Shown: piece after piece, positions 13,663-20,839 of the stretch
Numbering within the stretch: the stretch's first letter is position 1
How the letters are laid out: the number at the start of each line of letters is the position of its first letter
Assembly: GCA_035762665.1 (NCBI GenBank)
Contig: DASTNZ010000215.1
Coordinates: forward strand, 1-20,839
DNA length: 20,839 nucleotides
DNA from: JASLBX01 sp035762665
Lineage (GTDB): Bacteria; Actinomycetota; Actinomycetes; Jiangellales; Jiangellaceae
Reading direction: 5' to 3'
The notes under the pieces: model-generated
What the model saw: only the letters and a program-made list of their open reading frames with translations
Databases searched by the model: none
Told to the model about the DNA's origin: nothing
Program-made: the position numbers and the translations under genes

Positions 13663-15435
13663 ATGTCCGCAAGACGAAAGACCGCGGCGACGGTGACCGC
13701 GGTGACTGCCGTGCTGGCCGGTGCGGTGGCCGGGGCCGGCCCTGCCAATGCATCCAGCCACCGCGAGGCGCCGCTGATCGCAATGGATCCGGCCGCCGAC
13801 AACACCGATCTGTACGCCTTCGTAAGCCCAGAGCGTCCGGGCTACGTCACGTTCATCGCCAACTGGATGCCGTTCTCGGAACCGGACGGTGGACCGAACT
13901 TCTACCCGTTCGCCACCGACGCCAGGTACTACATCAACATCGACAACGACGGCGACGGGGTGGCGGACGCCAGGTTCCGTTGGACCTTCCAGAACGTCGA
14001 CAACCGGGGCAATTCCACGTTCCTGTACAACAACGGGCCAGTGACCTCCCTCGACGACGAGAACCTGCTGTTCCGGCAGACGTACACGCTCGAGTCGTCC
14101 TTCGACGGCGCGCCGTTCCGGACTCGGATCAGCGACGCGCCGGTCGCGCCGTCCAGGGTGGGGCCGGCGTCCATGCCGGACTACGGGGCATTGCGCGACG
14201 AGGCAACGATCATGCTGCCGGGCGGCTGGCAGGTGTTCGCCGGGCAGGCCGATGATCCGTTCTTTCTGGACCTACGGGTCTTCGATCTGCTGTATGGCGG
14301 CGACCTGAGCGAGACCGGCCGCGACACCCTGGCCGGCTACAACGTGAACACGATTGCGTTGCAGGTGCCGTTCGAGGACGTCGCGCTGGGTGCCGACCCG
14401 GACCGCAATCCCGTGATCGGAATCTGGACGACCACGGAACGCACGCGGGTCAGGATTACTGACGGCAGCGACCAGAAAGCGAGCGGCAACTGGGTGCAGG
14501 TCTCGCGGCTCGGCAACCCGCTGGTCAACGAGGTGGTCGTACCGGCCGGCCTGAAGGACGCGTTCAACTCGCTGTCACCGGACAAGGACGCCACCGTACA
14601 AGAGGTGGTTGACAGGGTCACCGACCCGGAGGTGGCGCGGCTGCTGGAGGCGATCTACGGCATCCCGGCGCCGGCTACTCCGCGCGACGACCTGGTGGAG
14701 ATCTTCCTGACCGGCATCACCACCAAGCGAGATGGCCCGATCCAGGCCGACCTCAACTCGCAACTGAACAACCAGGACGTGAACCCCGACAAGTTCCAGC
14801 CGTCGGAGATGCTGCGATTGAACCTGTCGGTGCCGGTGAGCGACAACCCGGAGCGGCTGGGCGTGCTCGCGGGCGACCTTCAAGGGTTCCCGAACGGGCG
14901 GCGGCTCTCCGACGATGTCGTAGACATCTCCCTGCAGGCGGTGGCGGGAGCGGCGCAGACCGGTCAACTGGTGGACGCCCTGGCGGCCGGCGACAGTGTG
15001 GATGCGAACGACAACCCGTTTGGTGACGTTTTCCCCTACGTGGCCCTCCCGAATGAGGGCGCGGTCAACGCCGGGTCGGGCCCGGAGGCGGCGCAGGATC
15101 TGTCGCCGGACCAGGACGACGCGGCCAGCGGGGACGGCGCGGCCAGCGGGCCGGGATCGGACTCGGACTCTGCAAGCGTGTCGGAGTCGGATTCAGCGAA
15201 CACGTCGGACTCGGAGGCGAACCCGTCGCTGGAACTGGCCTCTACGGTCGTCGAGTCTGATGGCGGCTCGATCTCGCCGATGGCAATTGTTGGGCTCATC
15301 CTCGCGACCGGTGCCGCTGCAGCGTTGCTGGGGGTATCCGCGTTCCACCTTTGGTTCCAACGCCAGCGTCGGCGTCTGCTGGCGGCCACCACACCGTCAC
15401 GTCCCGAGCTCGGGATCGACGATGTTCAGCACTGA
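13663..15435 (+). CDS. Secreted, membrane-anchored DUF4331 protein
   Basis: From ATG 13663 (GAGGAGGA about 8 bases upstream) the product has 590 residues. A signal peptide ends at GPANA (residue 30). The mature protein begins SSHREAPLIAMDPAADNTDL, the conserved opening of DUF4331 proteins. The DUF4331 region runs to about residue 465 and contains the strands YVTFIANWMPFSEPDGGPNF and IFLTGITTKRDG. An acidic Ser/Asp-rich linker follows (about 480-525), then one membrane helix (about 540-565) and a basic tail QRQRRR that would stay in the cytoplasm. The folded domain is therefore outside, tethered to the membrane. No biochemical role is established for the family. If cleavage is after ANA, the new N-terminus is S-S-H, an ATCUN-type Cu(II)/Ni(II) ligand set. 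The end overlaps the TPR gene by 14 bases, so the two are coupled. Confidence 0.88.
   Translation: MSARRKTAATVTAVTAVLAGAVAGAGPANASSHREAPLIAMDPAADNTDLYAFVSPERPGYVTFIANWMPFSEPDGGPNFYPFATDARYYINIDNDGDGVADARFRWTFQNVDNRGNSTFLYNNGPVTSLDDENLLFRQTYTLESSFDGAPFRTRISDAPVAPSRVGPASMPDYGALRDEATIMLPGGWQVFAGQADDPFFLDLRVFDLLYGGDLSETGRDTLAGYNVNTIALQVPFEDVALGADPDRNPVIGIWTTTERTRVRITDGSDQKASGNWVQVSRLGNPLVNEVVVPAGLKDAFNSLSPDKDATVQEVVDRVTDPEVARLLEAIYGIPAPATPRDDLVEIFLTGITTKRDGPIQADLNSQLNNQDVNPDKFQPSEMLRLNLSVPVSDNPERLGVLAGDLQGFPNGRRLSDDVVDISLQAVAGAAQTGQLVDALAAGDSVDANDNPFGDVFPYVALPNEGAVNAGSGPEAAQDLSPDQDDAASGDGAASGPGSDSDSASVSESDSANTSDSEANPSLELASTVVESDGGSISPMAIVGLILATGAAAALLGVSAFHLWFQRQRRRLLAATTPSRPELGIDDVQH
15097..15226 (+). 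repeat. Low-complexity Ser/Asp coding repeat (surface linker)
   Basis: Within the DUF4331 gene this stretch repeats GCGGCCAGCGGG twice and TCGGACTCGGA-like units several times (TCGGACTCGG, TCGGAGTCGGA). It encodes a Ser-Asp-rich linker between the extracellular domain and the membrane helix. Such linkers span the cell wall in surface proteins; here the anchor is a membrane helix, not a sortase motif. Confidence 0.6.
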
Positions 15436-16780
15436 CCACACCAACACCTCGTCCCGGGCCGGAACTCCGAGGTTCCGGCTCTGGGCGGGGTTGGTAACCG
15501 TGGCGGGAATCGCCGGGCTGGTGTTGGTGGCAGTCGGGCTCCTAGGTGGCCGGCCGTCGGCGGCCCCCGCTCCCGATTTCGTGCAGAGCGCGAGCAAGAG
15601 CGGCACCGATCGGCTGGAGGCCGCAATCGACCGCGCTGAAGAACGGCTGCGCCAGGTGCCGGGTGACTATGTCACCTGGGCCGCGCTGGGATCGGCCTAC
15701 CTGGAAAAGGCCCGAATCACTGTGGACCCGGCTCTCTACGCGAGGGCCGAGGAAGCGCTGGACGAGTCACTGTCGATAGAGCCGGATGAGAACCCAGCAG
15801 CGCTCTCGGCCCTCGGCGCACTCGCCAATGCTCGGCACGACTTCGGCGAGGCCCGGAAGCTGGCGCAACAGGCACTGGTACTCAACCCGTACGACGCCAA
15901 CGGGTACGGGGTGCTTGCCGACGCCGAGACTCAGTTGGGCAACGCCGAGGCCGCGAACGAAGCTGTCCAGCAGATGCTCGACCTGAGGCCGGCGCTGCCG
16001 GCTCTTGCGCGGGCATCGTACGACCTCGAACAGCGCGGTCGTGTCGCCGAGGCGCGAGACCTGATGGAGCGGGCGTTGGCCGCCGCGTTCGACCCTGCCG
16101 ACATCGCCTTCTGCCACCACGAACTCGGGGAGTTGGCTTGGCATAGAGGTGACCTCGACGAGGCCGAGGCGCAGTACGCTGCCGCCGCAGCCGCCGACCC
16201 GACATACCTGCCGGCTCGGGAGGGTCTGGCACAGGTCGCGGCGGCGAGGGGCGACCTCGATGAGGCGCTCGTCAGCTTTGCCGAATTGACCGCCGCGGCG
16301 CCGACTCCCGACCACTTGCTCGCGTATGCCGAGGTGCTGCGCGCCGCCGGCCGGGACGACGAGGCGGAAGCCCAGCTCTCGTCGGCCGAGGCAGCACATG
16401 AGTTGTTCATTGCCAATGGTGGCGAGGACGACCTGACGGGGGCTGAGCTGGCCATCGCGCGGTCGCGTCCAGCCGAGGCGCTACGGCTCGCACAGCAGGA
16501 GTGGGAGCGGCGTCAGTTCGCCGACGTGGCCGACACGCTGGCGTGGGCCCTGCACCTGAACGGTCGCGATGCCGAGGCCCGGGCGTACGCCCTTCGGGCG
16601 GGCTCACTCGGTGCTCGCAACGCCGAGTACGCCTACCACCTGGGGATGATCGAGCTGTCCCTCGGAAACTCGGCCGCCGCTAAGGATCACCTCAGCCGAG
16701 CGCTGGACATTAACCCGCACTTCTCACCTGTCGAGGCGCCGCTTGCCGCGCGCACCCTCGCCGAACTGGAGGGGTCGTGA
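15422..16780 (+). CDS. Membrane-anchored tetratricopeptide repeat protein
   Basis: ATG 15422 lies inside the end of the DUF4331 gene and gives 452 residues. A short basic N-terminus (PRFR) precedes one hydrophobic helix (about residues 20-43, LWAGLVTVAGIAGLVLVAVG), then about 400 residues of helical repeats. TPR-like units are visible at VTWAALGSAYLEKARI, PAALSALGALANARHDFGEA, YDANGYGVLADAETQLGNAE, AFCHHELGELAWHRGDLDEA, AREGLAQVAAARGDLDEALV and NAEYAYHLGMIELSLGNSAA. Charge distribution places the TPR part outside the membrane, on the same side as the DUF4331 domain. TPR domains bind partner proteins, so it probably scaffolds the DUF4331 protein or another envelope component (inference). The open frame extends upstream of 15422 only as a shadow of the DUF4331 gene. 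Confidence 0.88.
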   Translation: MFSTDHTNTSSRAGTPRFRLWAGLVTVAGIAGLVLVAVGLLGGRPSAAPAPDFVQSASKSGTDRLEAAIDRAEERLRQVPGDYVTWAALGSAYLEKARITVDPALYARAEEALDESLSIEPDENPAALSALGALANARHDFGEARKLAQQALVLNPYDANGYGVLADAETQLGNAEAANEAVQQMLDLRPALPALARASYDLEQRGRVAEARDLMERALAAAFDPADIAFCHHELGELAWHRGDLDEAEAQYAAAAAADPTYLPAREGLAQVAAARGDLDEALVSFAELTAAAPTPDHLLAYAEVLRAAGRDDEAEAQLSSAEAAHELFIANGGEDDLTGAELAIARSRPAEALRLAQQEWERRQFADVADTLAWALHLNGRDAEARAYALRAGSLGARNAEYAYHLGMIELSLGNSAAAKDHLSRALDINPHFSPVEAPLAARTLAELEGS

Positions 16781-16823
16781 AATGCTGCTCGCCGCGATCT
16801 CCCTAGCCTGATGGCACCAACGC

Positions 16824-16864
16824 CTACCCGGCCGCCGGACCGATTGGTCAAAGCGGTCGGGTAG
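16824..16864 (+). terminator. Nested hairpin between the TPR gene and sigK
   Basis: CTACCCG at 16824-16830 pairs with CGGGTAG at 16858-16864, and inside it GACC-GATT-GGTC (16838-16849) forms a second small stem. There is no U-run, and the sigma gene starts 30 bases later. It could be a partial terminator or attenuator separating the DUF4331-TPR pair from sigK-rskA, or it could overlap the sigK promoter. Confidence 0.45.
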
Positions 16865-16893
16865 CGTCGGGCCATCTGACCGAGGGAGCCGGG

Positions 16894-17535
16894 ATGAGTC
16901 CACGGGCGCAGCGTGACGGCATGCGGCGCGCGCGGCGAGTGGTCTCCGTTGCCCGCGGTCGGCCGGCGGCCGACGCCGGTCGGCCCGATACTGAAGCCGA
17001 CGCGTTGTTGCGGGCGGTCGCTCGTGGTGACGAGGCCGCGTTTGCGCGTCTTTATGACCTCCTCGCAGCTCGGGTGTTTGGCCTGGTGCGCGGCGTCCTG
17101 CGGGATCCGGGTCAGGCGGAGGAAGTCACTCAGGAGGTGCTGCTAGAGGTGTGGCGCACCGCCATCCGCTTCGACACAGCGCGTGGATCCGCGACGTCCT
17201 GGATCTTCACGATTGCACACCGGCGCGCGGTGGATCGGGTGCGGTCGGAGCAGGCCAGCGCGGAGCGGATGCAGAAGGTGGCGGCATCCTCGGCGGGGAC
17301 ACCGTACGACGAGGTCGTCGAGTCCGCCATGACCCGGATGGAGCAGCAGCAGGTAAGGCAGTGTCTCGAGACTTTGACCCGGTTGCAGCGGGAGGCGTTG
17401 ACTCTTGCGTATTACGGCGGCTACACGTACCGGGAGGTGGCCGGGCTACTGGACGCCGCTGTGCCCACCGTCAAGACCAGAATGCGTGACGGCCTGATCC
17501 GATTGCGGGACTGTCTGGGGGTGAGCGCTGCGTGA
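16894..17535 (+). CDS. sigK: ECF RNA polymerase sigma factor, SigK-like
   Basis: The 213-residue protein has both ECF sigma regions. Region 2 covers about residues 38-105 (RGDEAAFARLYDLLAARVFG, then the RNA-polymerase-binding stretch GQAEEVTQEVLLEVWRTAIR and the -10 region SATSWIFTIAHRRAVDRVRS). Region 4 covers about 155-207 (LETLTRLQREALTLAYYGGY, then TYREVAGLLDAAVPTVKTRM). The paired downstream gene encodes an RskA-type anti-sigma factor, and the order and overlap match the SigK/RskA pair of actinobacteria. GAGGGAG at 16882-16888 precedes ATG 16894. The N-terminal ~30 residues are basic and longer than usual; the ATG at 16921 is an alternative start. In SigK systems the sigma factor commonly drives its own operon and nearby secreted-protein genes. 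Here the DUF4331-TPR pair is the obvious candidate target, which is inference. Confidence 0.88.
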   Translation: MSPRAQRDGMRRARRVVSVARGRPAADAGRPDTEADALLRAVARGDEAAFARLYDLLAARVFGLVRGVLRDPGQAEEVTQEVLLEVWRTAIRFDTARGSATSWIFTIAHRRAVDRVRSEQASAERMQKVAASSAGTPYDEVVESAMTRMEQQQVRQCLETLTRLQREALTLAYYGGYTYREVAGLLDAAVPTVKTRMRDGLIRLRDCLGVSAA

Positions 17536-18281
17536 TCGATGTCCACACTCTCGCCGGAGCGTACGTCCTCGATGCCCTCGACGACGTCGAGCGAGCTGCG
17601 TTTGAGCGCCATCTCGATGAGTGCGAAAGCTGTGCACTGGAGGTGGCCGAGTTCGCCGCGACAGCGGCCCAGCTGAGCCACGCAACCTCGGCCGAGCCGC
17701 CGGCGGAGTTGCGCGAGGCAGTGCTCGCCCAGATCGCGCGCACCCCACAGGCCAGCCGGACGCGTGCGAGGCGGGAGCGCCGGTCGTGGAGCTGGCCAGA
17801 GCTTGGCTGGCGGCGGTGGACCGCCGTGGTGGCTGTAGCCGGAGCGCTCGTCGTCGGGGCCGGCGGGCTGGGCTACGTCGTGCAGGAGCAGCGGGTACAG
17901 CAGGAACAGGAGCGGGCGGCGGCGGCCGAGTCACGCGCGGCTGAGATCGAAGCGGTGCTCACGGCTCCCGACGCCGCGGTGTTCCGGGAGCCTGCGAGCG
18001 ACTCCGGGACGGTGACGGTCATCCGCTCCCAGCAGCGAGACGAGGCCGTGGTAGTCCTTGCCACGCTGCCGGACCCGAGTGCCGACCAGGCCTACCAGCT
18101 ATGGCTGGGCACTGACGGCGAGTTGGTCTCCGCCGGAGTACTTGAGGCCGGAGCAGGCAGCTCCGCGACACTCGTCACCGGCCTTGGTAACGCGGATCTG
18201 ATCGGGGTCTCGCTGGAACCGGCCACCGGCTCGCCGACTGGGCAGCCGACTGAGGTGGTCGCTGCGGTTCCCATCACTTGA
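17532..18281 (+). CDS. rskA: RskA-type zinc-binding transmembrane anti-sigma factor
   Basis: The gene starts with GTG 17532-17534, which overlaps the sigK stop as GTGA, ensuring coupled synthesis. The 249-residue protein has three parts. The N-terminal anti-sigma domain carries the zinc motif H27-x3-C31-x2-C34 (FERHLDECESC) and H5. One membrane helix follows (about residues 95-116, WTAVVAVAGALVVGAGGLGY). A short coiled, Gln/Glu-rich segment leads to an extracellular RskA domain (about 150-249) that begins PDAAVFREPASDSGTV and includes YQLWLGTDGELVSAGVL. Anti-sigma factors of this type hold their sigma factor at the membrane and release it after regulated proteolysis. No protease gene lies nearby. 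Confidence 0.88.
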   Translation: MIDVHTLAGAYVLDALDDVERAAFERHLDECESCALEVAEFAATAAQLSHATSAEPPAELREAVLAQIARTPQASRTRARRERRSWSWPELGWRRWTAVVAVAGALVVGAGGLGYVVQEQRVQQEQERAAAAESRAAEIEAVLTAPDAAVFREPASDSGTVTVIRSQQRDEAVVVLATLPDPSADQAYQLWLGTDGELVSAGVLEAGAGSSATLVTGLGNADLIGVSLEPATGSPTGQPTEVVAAVPIT

Positions 18282-18298
18282 GAGTCTTGGTGCCGCCT

Positions 18299-18328
18299 CG
18301 TCCCGCGTCTCGGTTTCGACGCGGGACG
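18299..18328 (+). terminator. Strong hairpin after rskA
   Basis: CGTCCCGCGTC (18299-18309) pairs perfectly with GACGCGGGACG (18318-18328) around an 8-base loop, 17 bases after the rskA stop. No U-tract follows, as is common for actinobacterial terminators. It probably ends the sigK-rskA transcript. The rest of the gap to 18564 shows no other gene. Confidence 0.65.
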
Positions 18329-18564
18329 GTGGCAGGGTCGCGAGCTCGACGTTGCACTCCCTGAGTTGAGGATCGTGACTCGGGCTTCCTCGGCGCCGAG
18401 CGGTGGGGCGGAGAGCAGCTTGCAGCCGCGAGGAGCCCTACAGCCCACCACACGGGTTCAGCATGCGTCTCTGAAAGGGAGCACATTCGCCCGTCGACCT
18501 CTGGTGTCCGGGGCGTGGCCGCCATAGCGTCAAAGAGAGGCAACTATCGGCCGAGGAGGTCATC

Positions 18565-19482
18565 ATGGTTGCACTGGTTGTCGTGCTTTCGGTGGTCGTG
18601 TTCGCTTTGATCGCGTTCGGTTTGAGCGCACGAGTCATCCGGCAGTACGAGCGTGGAGTGGTGTTCCGCCTGGGTCGAGTGCAGACCCCACCACGAAGTC
18701 CCGGTCTAACCTTCATCGTCCCTGCCATCGATCGCCTGCAAAAGGTCAGCATGCAGATCGTGACGATGCCGGTACCGGCGCAGGAGGGCATCACGCGGGA
18801 CAACGTGACCGTTCGCGTGGACGCTGTGGTCTACTTCCGCGTCCACGATCCGATCGATGCGACGATCAACGTGCAGGACTACACCTTCGCGGTCTCGCAG
18901 GTCGCGCAGACGTCGTTGCGGTCGATCATCGGCAAGAGCGAGCTGGACGATCTGCTGTCCAACCGCGAGGAATTGAACCGGGGTCTGGCGGTGATGATCG
19001 ACAGCCCGGCCGTCGGCTGGGGTATCGAGATCGACCGAGTGGAGATCAAGGATGTCGCCCTGCCCGAGTCGATGAAACGGTCGATGTCGCGACAGGCCGA
19101 GGCCGAGCGGGAGCGCCGATCGCGCATTATCACTGCCGATGGCGAGTTTCAGGCATCGCGAAAGCTCGCCTCGGCGGCGGACATGATGGCCGCCAGCCCG
19201 GCGGCCCTGCAGCTTCGCCTGTTGCAGACGATCGTCGAGGTCGCCGCCGAGAAGAACTCGACTGTGGTGCTCCCGTTCCCTGTCGAGCTGCTGCGGTTCC
19301 TGGAGCATGCCTCGGTCGAGAAGACCGCCGGGGCCGAATCGACAACGGTCGACCAGCGGACCGACGAAGGCGCGCAGCAGCTGACCGGTGGACCGGCGGA
19401 AGCCGCAAGCCCGATTCCCAATGCGCTCCTCGACAGGTCCCAACCGACGGCAGGAGAGATGCATCCCCAGGAGCATCAGTGA
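18565..19482 (+). CDS. Slipin (SPFH/stomatin-family membrane protein)
   Basis: The 305-residue protein starts with one hydrophobic helix (residues ~2-22, VALVVVLSVVVFALIAFGLS) and then an SPFH/band-7 domain (~24-190): RVIRQYERGVVFRLGRVQTP, PGLTFIVPAIDRLQKVSMQI, and NVTVRVDAVVYFRVHDPIDA. A helical, charged segment (RQAEAERERRSRIITADGEF) and a final domain (LLQTIVEVAAEKNSTVVLPF) follow, as in slipins. The last 55 residues are low-complexity. Slipins form oligomeric rings in the membrane and are often encoded with an NfeD protein or protease; neither is seen here. GAGGAGG (about 18554-18560) precedes ATG 18565. It is probably a single-gene unit convergent with the aldo/keto reductase. The function is likely membrane-domain organisation or stress tolerance, inferred from the family. 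Confidence 0.92.
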   Translation: MVALVVVLSVVVFALIAFGLSARVIRQYERGVVFRLGRVQTPPRSPGLTFIVPAIDRLQKVSMQIVTMPVPAQEGITRDNVTVRVDAVVYFRVHDPIDATINVQDYTFAVSQVAQTSLRSIIGKSELDDLLSNREELNRGLAVMIDSPAVGWGIEIDRVEIKDVALPESMKRSMSRQAEAERERRSRIITADGEFQASRKLASAADMMAASPAALQLRLLQTIVEVAAEKNSTVVLPFPVELLRFLEHASVEKTAGAESTTVDQRTDEGAQQLTGGPAEAASPIPNALLDRSQPTAGEMHPQEHQ

Positions 19483-19513
19483 CCAGCGCTGCTGGCGCGA
19501 GACGGTGGGTCGA

Positions 19514-19557
19514 GCTGACGGTGCACACCGGCAGCACGTCGGCATGCCGCCGTCAGC
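19514..19557. terminator. Bidirectional hairpin between convergent slipin and reductase genes
   Basis: GCTGACGG at 19514-19521 pairs with CCGTCAGC at 19550-19557. Inside it CGGCA (19529-19533) pairs with TGCCG (19545-19549), stacking directly on the outer stem on one side. The sequence CGGCATGCCG at 19540-19549 is itself a perfect palindrome. The structure overlaps the reductase stop codon and lies 32 bases after the slipin stop, a good position for a terminator serving both directions. Confidence 0.5.
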
Positions 19558-20542
19558 GGTCGATCAGTCTCTGGAGCGACTCAGGGTAACGGGCACCCTG
19601 GATATCGATTTGCGCCGCGGCGGTGTCGATGTCGCGTAAGTCTTCGGCGGTCAACTCGAGGTCTGCCGCTGCGATGTTCTCCTCGAGGCGTTCCAGCCTG
19701 CGTGTTCCCGGGATTGGCACAATCCAGGGCTTTTGGGCGAGCAGCCAGGCGAGCGCCACCTGTGCGCGGGTGGCGTCCTTACGAACCGCGATCTCACCAA
19801 GCAGGTCGAGCAAGACCTGGTTCGCCTCGCGCGCCTCCGAAGAGAACCTCGGAAGGCTGGCACGGATGTCGTTACCCGCGAAGGACGTGGTCTGGTCGAT
19901 GGTGCCAGTGAGAAAACCCCTGCCCAGCGGGCTGAACGGAACGAAGCCGATACCGAGCTCCTCCAGCGTGGGCATGATCTCGGCCTCGGGCTCGCGCCAC
20001 CACAACGAGTATTCACTCTGCAGGGCGGTGACCGGCTGGACGGCGTGCGCGCGCCGAATGGTCTGCGCGCCGGCCTCCGAGAGACCGAAGTGGCGGACCT
20101 TGCCAGCGTCGATGAGATCCTTCACCGCTCCGGCGACGTCCTCGATGGGTACATCGGGGTCGACGCGGTGCTGGTAGAACAAATCGATTGGGTCAATGCC
20201 GAGCCGGCGGAGCGAGGCCTCCGCCACGTTCTTGATGTGCTCGGGGCGGCTGGACAGGCCGTGTTGACGACCGTCGGCGTCGATGTCGAAGCCGAACTTC
20301 GTCGCGATCACCACCTGGTCGCGGACTGGACGCAGCGCCTCGCCCACGAGCTCCTCGTTGACGAACGGACCGTATACCTCTGCAGTGTCGAAGAAGGTCA
20401 CGCTCCGTTCCACGGCCGCCCGGATCAGCGAGATCATCTCGCCTCTCTCTCCTGCCGGTCCCAGCCCGGAGCTCATACCCATACAGCCCAGTCCGATGGC
20501 CGAGACCTCCAGACCGCTGGTTCCGAGAGTGCGCTTGCGCAT
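19553..20542 (-). CDS. Aldo/keto reductase (AKR13-like)
   Basis: The 329-residue protein is a full-length NADP(H)-dependent aldo/keto reductase of (beta/alpha)8-barrel fold. The catalytic tetrad is present: D52 and Y57 in FFDTAEVYG, K82 in IATKFGF, and H125 in YQHRVDP. The opening RTLGTSGLEVSAIGLGCMGM and the cofactor-side motif PIPGTRRLERLEENIAA near the C-terminus fit the AKR11/13 group that includes YakC-like enzymes. GGAG lies about 9 bases upstream of ATG 20540-20542 on the minus strand. It would reduce small aldehydes or ketones in the cytoplasm. It is not in an operon with the slipin, which converges on it. The physiological substrate is not evident. Confidence 0.92.
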   Translation of the reverse strand: MRKRTLGTSGLEVSAIGLGCMGMSSGLGPAGERGEMISLIRAAVERSVTFFDTAEVYGPFVNEELVGEALRPVRDQVVIATKFGFDIDADGRQHGLSSRPEHIKNVAEASLRRLGIDPIDLFYQHRVDPDVPIEDVAGAVKDLIDAGKVRHFGLSEAGAQTIRRAHAVQPVTALQSEYSLWWREPEAEIMPTLEELGIGFVPFSPLGRGFLTGTIDQTTSFAGNDIRASLPRFSSEAREANQVLLDLLGEIAVRKDATRAQVALAWLLAQKPWIVPIPGTRRLERLEENIAAADLELTAEDLRDIDTAAAQIDIQGARYPESLQRLIDR

Positions 20543-20685
20543 CGTGTACTCCGTTCTTCATTGGCAGCGTGGTTCGCTGCGGTTTCTACCCTGCAACCCA
20601 CTCAGCCGCCGCTCGCGTCTGCCCCGAGCTGCGGCGTGTCGATGTTCCGGGTTCATGCCTTCGTAGCGACCAGCTGGTATGCGGG

Positions 20686-20839
20686 CTATTCGACCACGCG
20701 CAGGGTGCCGGGGATGTCCATGCGGCGGAGCCGACGGGCGGTGAGCAGCGGCGCGACACCGACGGCGATCACCCCGAGGGCGACGGCGGTCAGCATCGTG
20801 GCGGTGGACACGACGACGTCGATGCCCATGTCGGGCATG
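20686..20839 (-). CDS. ABC transporter permease (FtsX/MacB type), C-terminal end only
   Basis: The minus strand is open from the right window edge to TAG at 20686-20688. The last 50 residues include a membrane helix STATMLTAVALGVIAVGVAP and then LLTARRLRRMDIPGTLRVVE. This ending (hydrophobic helix, RRLRRMDIP.TLRVVE) is the characteristic C-terminus of actinobacterial FtsX-like ABC permeases. The gene starts outside the window, so substrate class and partners cannot be judged. The 143 bases between its stop and the reductase start hold no gene. Confidence 0.7.
   Translation of the reverse strand, partial: MPDMGIDVVVSTATMLTAVALGVIAVGVAPLLTARRLRRMDIPGTLRVVE

Noticed and set aside
15097..15226. 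Repeated units as a CRISPR or tandem-repeat locus
   Set aside because: The repeats are short, in frame and encode a Ser/Asp linker; there are no regular spacers.
14996..15421. N-terminal extension of the TPR protein
   Set aside because: The sequence before 15422 is an Arg/Thr-rich shadow of the DUF4331 linker; the ATG at 15422 gives a sensible N-terminus with a membrane helix.

Overview
The window is high-GC DNA with short overlapping gene junctions (ATGA, GTGA), strong Shine-Dalgarno sites and actinobacterial protein families: a three-helix Rieske QcrA with a long-tailed QcrB, a SigK/RskA pair, a MEDS-STAS protein, DUF4331 and CHRD secreted proteins, and a TIGR02960-type ECF sigma factor. 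It most likely comes from an actinobacterial chromosome. Placement nearer the Pseudonocardiales is only an impression. No rRNA, tRNA, CRISPR array or phage structural gene was seen.

Layout. The left end (1-1077) is a transposition scar: the N-terminus of an IS1634-type transposase points out of the window and abuts an ECF sigma gene that has lost its region 2. Then come an alpha/beta hydrolase (1313-2125), a possible gene remnant, and a two-gene minus-strand signalling module (MEDS-STAS protein plus an anti-sigma-type ATPase, 2378-3692). A stretch without a convincing gene (3693-4190) leads to the frameshifted tail of a PQQ-type sugar dehydrogenase and an intact secreted CHRD protein with a textbook terminator. 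A conserved-looking unknown gene and a VOC protein follow as a divergent pair (5240-6147).

The minus-strand operon qcrA-qcrB-J-protein (6268-9535) encodes the Rieske and cytochrome b subunits of a bc1 complex without the usual qcrC. Upstream lies a wreck (9753-10443) in which the first ~107 codons of an amino-acid permease run into the second half of a universal stress protein that carries an in-frame stop. Next are another alpha/beta hydrolase, perhaps with a small membrane protein before it, and an intact APC permease (12065-13381).

The most interesting block is 13663-18281: a secreted, membrane-anchored DUF4331 protein, an overlapping gene for a membrane-anchored TPR protein, then an ECF sigma factor of SigK type and its RskA-type zinc anti-sigma factor. 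I infer an envelope system in which SigK/RskA may control the DUF4331/TPR pair. The predicted mature N-terminus of the DUF4331 protein is Ser-Ser-His, which would be an ATCUN-type Cu/Ni site. A slipin, a convergent aldo/keto reductase, and the C-terminus of an FtsX-type ABC permease complete the window.

At least three gene remnants, and probably four, plus an IS end within about 10 kb indicate a decaying accessory region interspersed with intact stress, envelope and respiratory functions.
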